Source of the DNA: Pseudopithomyces maydicus
Taxonomy: Eukaryota > Ascomycota > Dothideomycetes > Pleosporales > Didymosphaeriaceae
Reading direction: 5' to 3'
Length of the DNA: 64,000 nt
NCBI GenBank assembly: GCA_026873275.1
Contig: JANTUC010000007.1
Coordinates: forward strand, 868,001-932,000
Shown here: piece by piece, positions 1 through 10,903 of the stretch
Numbering within the stretch: position 1 is the first letter of the stretch
Layout of the letters: every line of letters begins with the position of its first letter
Position numbers and translations under genes: made by a program
The notes under the pieces: model-generated
The model's input: only the letters and a program-made list of their open reading frames with translations
Database searches by the model: none
Told to the model about the DNA's origin: nothing

Positions 1-517
1 CCGAAGTCTTCGGGATGATCATCTTGTGGTTTTGGGGGCCGAATTCGAGGTGTTCGTGCTATTGGCGTGGTAGGGTGGGTACTCGTCAGCTTCCATGCAG
101 TAGATACACCGGTAATTCTCCGTGCGGCCTGGAACCACGCGCTGGGGAGTGACTACCGACTTGGTAATACTCCGTTATTGGTTGAAAACGCGGACCGATT
201 AGTACGGGTGGTAAGTAGGGTTACCCAGGCGCTTGGCCATGGTAAGCCCATGCTCCCTATCTATCGTACAGGTAGCAATACCTCCAACCAAAAAACGCCA
301 CTAGGTATATTTAATTAAATATGCTTTAGCCTATTCTGCTGCGGGTTACTGAGGAGTCAACTCGGTGTTGGCAGGTTCTTAGATGGGAATATACGGTAGG
401 GTAGAAGAAAGAAAGAAAGAAAGGAAGAAAGGAAGCATATAGCTGATTTCATTGAATTAAGTTATTCATAGACCGCTCATGTTACGATCATACCCATTTC
501 GTCGAGCATTACTCATA
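1..517. other. Left-edge intergenic DNA
   Basis: I see no supportable gene here. The longest ATG/GTG-started frame (about 67-318) has no recognisable domain, low-complexity support or splice context. A short GAAA-type purine microsatellite lies at 404-435, just before the 3' end of the flavoprotein gene, so the stretch probably holds that gene's 3' flank. Confidence 0.5.
404..435 (+). repeat. GAAA/GGAA microsatellite
   Basis: Purine-only run of GAAA units grading into GGAA units, read directly. It is non-coding and lies about 80 bp beyond the stop codon of the flavoprotein gene. Confidence 0.8.
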
Positions 518-1984
518 TTACTCATATCCTTCTCGACCCTCAAGCGCAGCAATCACGCTCGGAACAACCTGCTTCTCTGTGTACTGCCAAATCAAAGTCG
601 AATCTTGCGCTGCCCATGCTGCTCCAGTCCAGAAGGTTCCCTTTTTACCCTGCAGCCCGTACAAATCTCTATAAAACCCATACCTTATATCCTTTTCATC
701 AGCCCGCAGTCTGAAGGGCGAGTGATTCGTGATGAACTTATGCTTCCACTCCGCAGGCGAGATGACACCTCCAGACTCTAATGTGTTGATTTGTTTGGAC
801 AACAACTGCTGCGCATCACGCGTGGATATGGGGAATAGAGATCCGCCATAAAAGGTTATCTTTCCCGCAATGTTCGGACTGAGCATGTAGATCCCAGGTA
901 GGTGAGCAAAGCCGTATGGATTGTTCGGGTCGGAATTTGTGATTGTGCCGTTTATACCGGGATGTTCGATGACACCGGAGAAGTAGCCTAAGCTTCTCCA
1001 CCTGGCGAATAGAGACGTTTCGTTGTGGCTGAGGTCTAGCGCTACCACATTTTCAGGAACAGGAGCGATTGCCACAATGAGTTTCTTTGCCAAGATAGTT
1101 TTTTTGCCATATGGCGTAGACACTACAATGCGTACACTGTCTCTGCTCTTTTTGGGGCGATGAATTGATATGGGCACGGAGTTGTAGAATACCTGGCCTG
1201 AGAGCACCTTGGCGGCAGCGTTATACATGTCTTGGTGATCGCCACTGTAGCCAACGTGAGTTTATAGTTCGGGTCATATGATGATTTGCTCATGGGACGC
1301 TTACCTAGCAACGATCTGGAAACCCGTGAACAGTGAAGAAACAAGTAATGGGGGAAAAGCCTTCAATACGTCAACGGTAGTCGCGTTAAGGATGTTTCCT
1401 ATATTCTGCAGGAATGCATCGCAGATGGGTACCAGAGCAGTGACATTGTTTTCTTCTGCCCATGTGGGAAAGAAGGAAAGCAGCTCCTCCGGGACCGGAA
1501 ATGGTAGTTTGGAAGCACCTGCACCATCCTCGAGATATGCAAACCTAGAACGGTATATAGAAATGTATCTCTCTGCAGCATCCCTCAAGACTTGTGGATC
1601 AGATGGAGGAACATTTGTGATGAGTTGGCCGTTGTCGAAGTTAGCATGGATGGAATCTCCAAGTCCTCCATTGATAGTGCTCAAAGGTACTCCTAAGCGA
1701 TCTGAAACATAACTTTTGACCAGCGGGTCGTTGTGAAGGACCTGGACACCTACATTCACATGCTTGCCGTTGTCCTTGTCGATGTAGGTATCAGTTTGTC
1801 CACCGAGAATACTATCCTTTTCTATGACAATAACGGACTTGCCACGATCTTTCAGAGAGATAGCAGCATAAGTTCCTGCTGATCCTCCGCCAATAATTGC
1901 AACATCGCGTTCGATGATTGATTGCTGATAAACTTCCTCGGCGACTGCCAAGGCCGCGAGATAGACCAGAAAGTGAGGACGCAT
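518..1984 (-). CDS. Secreted FAD-dependent oxidoreductase, beta-cyclopiazonate dehydrogenase-like
   Basis: Exons on the minus strand are 1984-1305 and 1244-518, joined by a 60-bp intron (GTAAGC...TACAG). They give 468 residues starting at the ATG at 1984. The N terminus is a likely signal peptide (MRPHFLVYLAALAVA). A Rossmann dinucleotide-binding motif GGGSAG lies at residues 32-37, followed by the acidic ribose-binding segment VIVIEKD and a GG-x-T-D-T-Y segment. The C-terminal third keeps the FTGAAW-like FAD closure (GTFWTGAAWAAQD). This is the fold of flavin amine-oxidase-like enzymes; the nearest named fungal relative I recall is beta-cyclopiazonate dehydrogenase, which makes C-C bonds in an indole alkaloid. 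Substrate is not deducible. With a signal peptide it should act in the secretory pathway or outside the cell. The family call is firm; the specific activity is inference. Confidence 0.85.
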
Positions 1985-3368
1985 GGTTGTCTGGAATGGG
2001 TGTTTGGGCCCAGAGCGAAGAAGTGGTCCGATGGTACACTCTTCTACCCCGGATGGCCATTTATAAATATTATCGGCTGCTCATTAAAAGAAAATGGTTC
2101 GTCCAGCCAAGAGCTTTTCGATCCTGATTCTCAGCCGCTCGGCAATGGTTCGCCCCGGATTATGCTCACACGCAGTCCACCTGACTTGAACACGGACATT
2201 TTTTCGGCTCGATTATTTCAACAAGTAAAATCTACGTAGGGCAGGTTTCATCGACTTCCTCGACGAGGCATCACTTTGCTGAGAATCAGCCAACTGATTT
2301 AGGTGCGCCGCCGCCACATGGTTACGCCCATAAGATCTTGACCTAATCTGAATGATAGTGGTACAAAGTATTTACGCCCTGAGATATGCAAGCCCTCGTG
2401 ACTCTATCGTGCTATCGCTCGTCCACGATTAAGGTTCTGGTGATGATGCATAGCTATTCGACGGTCATATCAGCGTTGGAGAGCGTGTTATGTCGGATCC
2501 TGCTCAGATCCTTCTACAGCGCAAATCCTTCAATAATCGTCCTAGATAAAATCACGAAGGAGCTGGTGACATTCTAAAATGCTAGTGTCGCCACAAAGGT
2601 CACAAACATAAGAAACGTGACCTCAACTGCTCCTCTCAGGGTTTAGTGCTCCAAGCCCTCCTCCTATATAATGACAATTAGTGCTTCCTAGGTGTTACCA
2701 GAATACGCCTTCATTCTCTCCAAGGTCTACGCCAACTCTAAAGTTGCTTAGCGTGATGGATCATTCCATAAAGGTCCCACACTCGTATTCTCCACCTTCT
2801 TGGGAGTACTACAGTGCTACAGTAACCAGATGTACCAAAATAGATTATGAGTGGATTTTACTTAACAAGTTCCCGAATGATTCTTCTATGTGCACAGAAT
2901 CCTCGATCAAATAGCAACGAGGTTTGTCGTTGCGAATCTTGTTCGCCCCAGAAGTTCAGTGGAATCTTTCTCGTCTCCTCGTTTTGTACTACTCAGCTTT
3001 GGACGCGGAAATAACAATGAAACCATATACGTTTTTCCGCCAACACAACAGAAATTTACATCGCGTCACTCCACATGACTACTCTTTTCATGGTCGGAAA
3101 AGATAGCACACAATTCACAATTCAACAGACAAAGTGATGACCAGATAACAATAACATTACGATTTTGGGTATTAGCGCTAAGTCCCATCGACGATTCATG
3201 TTCTATTCGAAGCACACCCAGACATCTAAAAATGGTAGCACGGTGGGGCAACATAATACCCATCCTGGGGTAACCCACGGCTAGACATCCCTGGTATTGT
3301 CGTCATAATTCCAAAACACATCTTCCTCCAAGCCCTATGTAGAGCTGGCATCTATGGCATGGACTTTC
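1985..3368. other. Intergenic region, promoter of the flavoprotein gene and 3' flank of the transporter
   Basis: No reading frame above 105 codons and none with a recognisable motif. It is fairly AT-rich between about 2250 and 3250. It contains the flavoprotein promoter at the left and the transporter 3' UTR at the right. Confidence 0.5.
2061..2070 (-). promoter_or_regulatory. TATA-like element of the flavoprotein gene
   Basis: AT-rich ATATTTATAA (minus strand), about 77 bp upstream of the flavoprotein ATG, at a reasonable distance for a fungal TATA element. Position and composition are the only evidence. Confidence 0.35.
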
Positions 3369-5448
3369 TTAAGATCGCTTCTCGGAGATATGGTCAATGT
3401 CGTCAACAGTGCTACCGCTTCCACTCTCGGTGCCAGTTTGGGGGAGCTTCTCGCCGAGGACACCGTTGCTCTGCTTTTTGCCCTTCTTCAGGCTGTCGGG
3501 GGCGGTCCGACTGAAGTACGCGTGCACACCCTCGTGAAACTCGCCATCATTGTCGTCAAAGTCCTGGTGACCCTTGAGATCTTCAGCGAATTTGCTTTCC
3601 TGGTGCTCGATCCACTCCTGGCGCATCTCGTTGATCTTGGCTTCGTAGTCAAGAGCGGCGTTGTAGTTCTTGTGAACACCACGGAAACGCTCCCACACGG
3701 AGAGATGCTTCCAGTGGATGGCGATTCCATGATATTCGTGCTCTCTGCCTTCGCGGATGTACGACCAGCGGCGCTCCTGTTCCTTGAGGTCCAGACCAGT
3801 GGTATCGGGGAGGTAGAGCCAAGTGAGAAGCGCACCGGCAAGACCGAACCATGGAACGACGTAGAATTTGGTCTGAGTGTCGATGTAGTTGTACAAAACT
3901 GAGGCGAGCAGGGCACCAGCTTTGCCGACAGCAGCGGAAAATCCGTGGGCAGTAGCGCGAATAGGTGTGGGGAAGACCTCAGCGGCAACGAGGAAAGTGA
4001 CGCTGTTGGGACCGAACTGGTTGAAAAACGAGGAGAGGAAGTACATGGCCTGGAAGGCATGCACGTGTTCTGGGGTTGTAAAGAACTTGTAGTTGAATGC
4101 GGGAACAACAAAAAGGATGAAATCGGCCATGAAACCCACAATCATCATCCACTTGCGACCGTACAGCTTGTTGTCGATGAGGAAGGAGGCCAGGTAGTAA
4201 CCGCAGAGTGAGACGCCGACGTTGATCAGGTTATAGAGCCATCCCGTCATGACAGTGCTGTTGTTGGGTGTAATGACCTTGATGAACTCGTTCTGGAAAA
4301 GCTTGTTGCCGTAGAAAAAGACATCGTTGGCGAACCAGGCACCGGCGGTAGCAACAAGGCGGGGGCCAAAGTATTGTAGGGTCATCTTGAGCGACTTTGT
4401 GTCGTATCCAGTAACGTTTCCTTTCTTCTTTGAAATCATGAGCTGCTTGCTAGCCGAGCGCATCTTGTAGTAACGGTAGTAGACGAGCCAGAGGGTACCG
4501 ACCGCCGGAATAGCGAAACTGACGCGATATGTCCACTGCGCAGCGACCTTGGAGTAAGGTGGGTTGCCGCTACCGTGGTGGAAGATAAGAAGCAAGATGA
4601 TGAGGATGACCTGGTTGAAGAACTGACCCCAGCCTTGCATCAGGAAGGCGCTAGTGACCTTTCGGCCACGGTGGAGACGGTCGTCCTTGGTAGAAACCTT
4701 TCCGGAACCGACGGCGTTTTCCATGCCGGAGGTGGCAGTCATGGGGTACTCGCCACCCACTCCGATACCGTAGAAGAAGAGGGACCATGCGTAGCAGATG
4801 ACCCAGCCATTCAGCGATGTGCCCCACGATGCAGTAAGCATGAGTAAACCGATGAACATGATGGTGGCATCTTGAATCAGACCCCATCGACGCCCGAGGT
4901 AGTCACCCAAGTAACCGACGAGAATTTGGCCTAAAAAAGTCAGCGGGCAAAGTCTTTGGATGGGAAATATGAACGAACTCACCAACAATGATACCGATAA
5001 TCTCCAGGTAGTCGACAGCTTCTGTCCAGCGCTCGTCGCAGGTTTCGAATGTCTTCCAGCACGAGGGGAAAGCAGCCTGGAGCAGGGGCCTGACGTTTCC
5101 AATGGAAAATAGAACGTAGCCCTCCAAACCGAGACCGGCACCAGGCAGAACCATGTTCTTCAAATAGTATCCGACAGGGCTCAGGGGGTCGTTCTTGAAC
5201 ATGGCCCATACGGACGAGGCCTCTTTCCTGGCTTCCTGGTTGTCAACCTGGTTGACGAATTTGAGACGCTGTCCCAAAGGCATGTCGGCCCAGTAAGTGC
5301 CATTTGCATCGTACATGTCGTCGGGGTGCAGAATGGCATGGAAAACGTCTTTCTCTTCTCCGGTCATATCACGCCTGACTTCCATGTCCGTGTAGTCATT
5401 TTTGTTGGCAGGAGCGCCGTGGGGAACGGGAAGCGCTCCAATCTCCAT
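3369..5448 (-). CDS. MFS transporter, phosphate:H+ symporter (PHO84/GIT1-like) family
   Basis: Exons 5448-4983 and 4930-3369 on the minus strand, with a 52-bp intron (GTGAGT...TTTTAG), give 675 residues. The reading frame is open to a TTG at 5484, but the first ATG is at 5448, which I take as the start. About 110 hydrophilic residues precede the first membrane segment. Around twelve membrane segments follow, with the MFS loop signature GDYLGRRWG after the second, the GVGGEYPM motif typical of the phosphate/glycerophosphoinositol transporter branch in helix 4, and a charged central loop. The C-terminal tail of about 120 residues is hydrophilic. The protein probably imports phosphate or a glycerophosphodiester at the plasma membrane. 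It is longer than the usual 560-600 residues because of both tails. Substrate assignment is by family only. Confidence 0.8.
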
Positions 5449-7706
5449 GGCTGCGGCAGCACTAGGTGCACGTTTCCAGCACAATCAAGCGTGGAATTTC
5501 GTATGCAGAAAAACGAGGTCGGATAGCGAAGATGTGGGAATGTCCAAGGTCAAGGCTTTAAGTTTGGAGCTTGGTCCAGTAGGGCTAAATGGACACGGCC
5601 CTTTAGCGCACCCACGATGACGTCGCGGTGGACGGGCGACAGAAAATTGGACACGGAGGTCTGAGGTAATTGCCAGACGGAGAGGCAAGACCAAAGCACG
5701 TTCTTGCAGCTCGAAGCTGAGTGGCCGAGTGCGGCGTGGCGTCTGAGTGGACAAACGGGGTTCGTCGAGCAAAAGAATGCCGAAGGGTCCGGGGAGTGTG
5801 GTTGGCGCGCAGAAGGCGTGGGATACAGACAGATGGACTTGCAAAAGAGCGATCTGTGCTGCAGGATGCGGCGTGAGTTGCTTATGTTCCAAAGCAATCA
5901 CAGGCGTCGAGTGGCCCACGGTGGTGCACCGTTGGGAACAGAGGCGAGCCGCAAGCTGGAGGCGCAAAGGAAATCAAGGCAGAGCGGCGTAACACTCGGG
6001 CAGCAGCACAGAGGGCATGGCGAATAAATATAGCTGGGGCGCGGCAGCCATGGTTCGCGTGATCCCGGCGGTTCAGAAATTTCTTCCCACAGCATGGTCC
6101 TGGTGGGTTGTCGGCACCAGCGGCGGAGCTGTTGAGTGGAGAATGGTTACTTCTCGGCCCCTCCGCATCGGGCAAGAGCACACGCGACCACACGCTACGT
6201 GCATATTTGTGTGTGGGGGCATGCGGGATGGCCATTCTGAGTCCACAGGTGAACTGGACGGGCTGCTCCCCTGCCGCTCCGGGCTCACCTCCAGACGCTG
6301 GCGCGCGAGGGGCCCTTTGTGCTGCTTCCGCTGCCCGTCCAGCGCGCACTCGTCGTCTGCGCCGGGGAGTCGTGACGCGTGCCAAGGCGATGCGCTGCCC
6401 GGCAATGCCCGCCCAAGCTCCCTAGGCACGTCTTGTCAGAGCTTCGCACGCCTCGCCGCCGTTACAAACAGATTCGTGTCGAACGAGGCGACAATGGGAG
6501 GCCTGCTCGATGGGGGAGCCTGCGTGGGCGAGAGGTGTAGTCGACGCCGGCCAATCAGGAGACGGAGCGCGTGCACGAGGTGGTTTCGTTCGAGAACACA
6601 GGGTCTGGGCAGGCCGACGCTAGATGCGGAGCGCATACAATTCACTGACTCGTCTCCACCCGAGCCCTCGCCCTCGCCTCACCCTCACCCTCACTCTCTC
6701 CCCGCCCATCCGCCCATCGGCCGCCCCCGATGTCACGTCGCATGGTCTCTTGGTCGCTGAAGAGCCGTTGTCGCAAGGACCCTTCTCACCACCAGCACAG
6801 CCCAGACCCCATCGTCAACCCCAACACTGGCCTGCCACGGCCTCATATGTATGTATGTCTTGAATCACACTCAACCCCAAGCTCGTCTGCCCAGGCTTTC
6901 TGCCGCCGCCGCCGCCCGCATGCTGATGACTGCCGGCTTGGCCATGTCTCCGCAATACCCACCTGGAGACCCTGACCCTCAAGGCCATGGCCAAGGCCAG
7001 ATCGCCAATTGGCGGAAAGCTTGCCCATGTGTCCAGTTGAGAGCCTACTGTACAGAGCCTACAACACGCTACAGCTATATATCTCCGCGTCCACTCGGAA
7101 CCTGGCTCACTCTGCAGCTGTCAGACCGAACTCCTGGCTCGCAAACTGTAAAGTAGCCGATTCCCAGCTGCTCTTCTGCATATCATAGATCCATGACTGC
7201 ACACTCTTGACATCGCCACTGCCCACCGCGACCTTGCAATCATTGTCCCTTTTCATGCGAGACCCTCTTTTCCCCACCCCTCGGTATGCCCTCCGTCTCC
7301 ATTTCGAACGGCCGCGAACTTTGACCTGCATCTGGTCCCACTGACTTCTGCACACGTCTCTTCGGTCAAATATCCCCTTCTGTTAGTTAATCAGGTCACC
7401 CTCGTAGCCATACAGCGCTATTTGTTTCAGTATTTTGCACGAGCCGCCATAGCAGGCCCAAAGCATGCTGTGTCCAGGCCCAGTGTCACGGTGCAGAGTT
7501 GGTCAAAACACGTGCCATCCAGATTACTCAAAATTACCTTCATGCACCTTTTAGAGTCGACTCGATCAAACATATTTGGTTGTGCACAGACATATGGCAA
7601 AGACCTGACATGTCAGGGAACCCATCAACATCAATAATGAAAGGATGGTCATTGCTCTCTTACACGAACATTGATCTGAAAACCTGTACTTCCAACAAGT
7701 CCTAGT
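5449..7706. other. Long GC-rich intergenic region upstream of the transporter
   Basis: Over 2.2 kb without a supportable gene. Many overlapping open frames exist on both strands because the DNA is GC-rich (5600-7000), but none shows domain, splice or codon signals. A pyrimidine-rich CCTCGC/CCTCAC run sits around 6660-6710 and a TGACGTCG (CRE-like) site at about 5619. It is probably a long promoter/5' UTR for the transporter and 3' flank of the small secreted protein. Confidence 0.5.
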
Positions 7707-8132
7707 CTAGTGACCCCCAAAGATCCTCTCCGCCCTCTTATATCCCGTATCAAAGCACGCAGAATCACAAACCGTAAACGTCATACCCAAGCCCGTAATG
7801 TCCTCGTCAATAACCATACACCCCGTGTCTACCAGATTGACTCCATCCCGACAGTCCGGCGCATACTGGCAGCACGTGATGGACGTCGCAATGCAATGCG
7901 CGTTGGTGTTGAGCTGTGTGTTCCATTGCCCCAGATTGATGATGTTGACAGAGCCCAGATGACCCGACCAGTCGTATGAGCCGGACGTGTCGGGCCCGTC
8001 ACCTTCGGGACCTGTCCAAGTACCGATCTTGCCTGTGCTGCAATCGGTGCCGGTGAAGAGGTCGATTTGGAAGTCGGCGAGGACGAGGGGGGCGCTGAGG
8101 GTAGCGAGAAGGGCGGAGAGAGCGAAGCGCAT
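7707..8132 (-). CDS. Small secreted cysteine-rich protein
   Basis: Uninterrupted frame of 141 residues from the ATG at 8132. Residues 1-19 (MRFALSALLATLSAPLVLA) form a classic signal peptide. The mature part has eight cysteines (one TDC, one AHC, a CC pair, then DC, GC, VC and AC), an even number consistent with four disulfides. It ends in a basic YKRAER segment near the C terminus. Size, secretion signal and cysteine content fit the small secreted proteins often called candidate effectors or cell-wall proteins in filamentous ascomycetes. I do not recognise a named family. The DUF3328 gene lies about 1.7 kb away. Real gene: likely; function: unknown. Confidence 0.7.
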   Translation of the reverse strand: MRFALSALLATLSAPLVLADFQIDLFTGTDCSTGKIGTWTGPEGDGPDTSGSYDWSGHLGSVNIINLGQWNTQLNTNAHCIATSITCCQYAPDCRDGVNLVDTGCMVIDEDITGLGMTFTVCDSACFDTGYKRAERIFGGH

Positions 8133-9868
8133 GGTGAAGGTAGAAGATTGGAATCAAGAGACGTCTGTAAGTGCTTAGTGTGGCGCTCAACCTTTTTTTT
8201 TCAGAGGGTATATGTACTCTGGTAATGTTGTGAAGGGTGAGTAGAGCTGAGTTGATGGATCTGCCTGTGAGCTGTGTTGGTGAAGTTTATGACTGCGAGA
8301 AGGAAGCTTCTTATATCTTTCACTGGGAATCATCCTGCTCTACTGTCCCTCGTCATATTCTCCTGAGGCCATCCACACCTCGGCCACAGACGTTTCGATT
8401 CACCACCCAGCTTCGCAAACCTACCATCCTTCTCGTGCGATGGCTTGCTACCCCTACGCACGTGGTGAAGCTATTGATCTCTACACGTTGGTCCAGGAGC
8501 CTTGCATACTTCTCGACGTCATGCCGATGGGCTGCTGTACACATGAAAATGGCCCAAGCACTGTGAGAATCGCGTGGCGGTGCTTCTAAGGTGCATTGAT
8601 CAACAATCCTATGGTCGAATCCGTCAGTCTCTCGAAACATGAAAGAGTATTCTCTGGCTATTGACAAGGTATACCATGTTCCAGAAACTGCAGAGGTCTG
8701 TTGCAGCCACAGAAACTTTGCGCAGAGTCGCTGACAAGCACCTTGGATCTGGAAAGGCCGATACTTGATTTCATGGATCTTTGGCCAGGCTAATCGATTC
8801 ATCAGAATGCAGAGATGGCTGGGGTTTCTTTTTCTTGATGCAAGTAGACAGTAACACATGTCCTAAGCTTGTAGAATTGGTTTTGATTCAGATTATGCAC
8901 ACTTGGACAGTCCTTTACCGTAGGCCATGTCTCAAGATTATTCCTGATACATATCGACTAACAAAAAACACCAGCCGTCTTATCGTGTTCTCGCCTAACA
9001 CTTCTCCACATGTACTCTTCCACCCCACAGCCTAGGCCGTCTTTCATGCTTTACCACCCCTAAGCGAGAAATCGAAAACGGCAAATCTTCCAAATCCGTC
9101 ACATAGCGCCACTTGAACTACCCTCGCGATAATGCTACCTCATTGTCCTTGACCAATATCCTTCTATCGTGCGATACGGATGCCACCGTCCACAAAACTT
9201 CGGACTGTTTCAGCAATGGGCGTAAAAGCCCATATGCGCCTACTACCGCACAGAGTGAGATGATGTCATTTGATTTCCTCAAACGGAGTGCTCTCGATAG
9301 TCTCTTTGCATTTCGGTATTAGTCAGTTCGTTTTGGGCTCGCTGCAGGCAAGCTCCCGGTGTAAGTGTGAACATGGACATGGCAGAAACATCGAGCTAGT
9401 GTTCTGGCCCCACGGCGGCTAGGTGCCGCATATACTTGTAGCGAATTAAGCCTGTTAATTTCCTAGTTTTGTGACCTTACGCTGCATGATAAGTACCGTT
9501 AAAGCAGTCCAAGCTTCCATAAGGCAGACCAAGCTTTTTGCGAAGGCGAAGAGCATAGTCCGCTCGGATTCTGCCTGCTCGATGGGTTTTGCATGATCTT
9601 GAAACATCTGCAGCTGATGTCATGGAGAGTTCATTCTCATCATGAATTAACCAATACAATCGAGAGGTTGCAACACGTGTTGGCTGATGCAGAGTCCGTA
9701 GCAATGAGGCCATCACGTCTCGTACGGTTGATACATATTCGACATCTGATGGTCGAATCGATCCGAGCAACCTCGTTTTTGATGTATGTGCATAATTTCC
9801 CACCTTATGGGCCGCATTCACACATCAGGATGCACTGATCGTTGGCTCAAACTTTCCTTCACTCCATA
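8133..9868. other. Intergenic region between secreted protein and UstYa-like gene
   Basis: Apart from one 168-codon ATG frame on the minus strand (listed separately), nothing here has coding support. I looked specifically for a repeat-type peptide precursor with KR spacing, as dikaritin RiPP clusters have, and saw none. Confidence 0.45.
8353..8859 (-). CDS. Hypothetical ORF, 168 residues
   Basis: An ATG-started frame on the minus strand with ten cysteines and no signal peptide or membrane segment. I do not recognise it. There is no splice extension or motif to support it, and its length is not far beyond chance for this base composition. It could be a decayed gene fragment or a random open frame. 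Listed so that it is not lost. Confidence 0.2.
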   Translation of the reverse strand: MCYCLLASRKRNPSHLCILMNRLAWPKIHEIKYRPFQIQGACQRLCAKFLWLQQTSAVSGTWYTLSIAREYSFMFRETDGFDHRIVDQCTLEAPPRDSHSAWAIFMCTAAHRHDVEKYARLLDQRVEINSFTTCVGVASHRTRRMVGLRSWVVNRNVCGRGVDGLRRI

Positions 9869-10826
9869 ATGACCAATTATTATGAAGAGAGCAGAGAAGG
9901 TTTTCTCCGAGCTGGAAAAACGATAACTCGTTATGATGCTAGCCAGAGATTGAAGAAACCCACACTGTGGACTTGTACAATTGCGTATGCTCTTTTTCCA
10001 CATCGCTGTGTGTCGCGTTGCTAGCGTACATTACTACCCACGCGACTACCCCAATGGACCGCCTTCCTGAAGAACTCGGTCAGTGTCATTATCTGACCTC
10101 TGAGAGTCTTTTCACAATTGTATTCTCGTAGCTCACTTATCTGTACAGACTATCCTAAGTTTGAGCTTATCCAGCGAACTTTCACCGGCGGTCTCAAATA
10201 CGACGAGCATGGCAACCTCTTTCGAGATGTAGGAGGGAAGGGAAACCCTATGTTGGTAATGGCTCGGATGTTGAAGACGCTTGGCGGCAGTTCGATGCAG
10301 GTATGAGCTTGCTGCACCCAACTTTCCTCCAAGTTAACGCGATCTCAGTGCAAAATATCGAGCTGGACCCTAGCGAAGTCAGTGTTGACGGCCTTTACAT
10401 TGATGGAAGAGGGAAGGCGATCACGATACCGGATGTGTTCCACAAGCTTCACTGCCTCGTAACTATTTCCACTAGGCTCCTTAGGGTTCTTCATCTAATC
10501 CATAGGCAGAACCAGATACGAATTGCATTATACGATCCGAAGTACCTCACAGGTGAGGACGAGAAGAGACGAATGCATGTAGGTAAGACTTATTCGACTG
10601 CAATACACCACAGAAGAGTACGACTAACATATTTGAAGATCATTGCATCGACTACCTGAGGCAGAGTATCCAGTGTCGAGCTGATTTGACTCCATTGCAA
10701 CTCTTCTATAGCGAATCTGCAAAACGAATCATGGTCGATTTCGAAGGCGCACATACTTGCAGAGACTTCGACGCTGTGCTGAAGTGGGCATGGGAACATC
10801 ACGTAGACCATGTCAAAACACCGTGA
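9869..10826 (+). CDS. UstYa-like (DUF3328) protein, frame broken by two single-base losses
   Basis: Five exons: 9869-10078, 10149-10300, 10349-10458, 10510-10582, 10639-10826 (introns of 70, 48, 51 and 56 bp). The N terminus (MTNYYEESREGFLRAG) precedes a membrane segment. The end of exon 3 carries HKLHC and exon 5 carries DHCIDYLRQ, the paired HxxHC and HC-x-DYLRQ signatures of the family. The C terminus (THTCRDF/W-rich) also matches. UstYa proteins are oxidases that cyclise ribosomal peptides (ustiloxin, phomopsin) or act in other metabolite clusters. Two breaks need one extra base each: one at the T5 run 9993-9997 inside the membrane segment, one in the G-rich stretch 10230-10245. With both, the exons sum to 245 whole codons (244 residues). 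Either a recent pseudogene or, more likely, base-calling errors. Confidence 0.75.
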
Positions 10827-10903
10827 GAACGCTTCTTGATTGGTATAACGTATAAGGAAAATCTCATAAGAATTCCTTACTGCCTGATCCTACCCTTGAC
10901 AAA

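Noticed and set aside
3354..3902. 182-codon frame on the plus strand
   Set aside because: Exact antisense shadow of the phosphate-type transporter exon 2.
9869..10826. UstYa-like gene as a true pseudogene
   Set aside because: Possible, but the two breaks are the same kind of single-base loss seen in SLA1 and the SAS4-domain gene, so a common technical cause is simpler. Kept as a gene with breaks.
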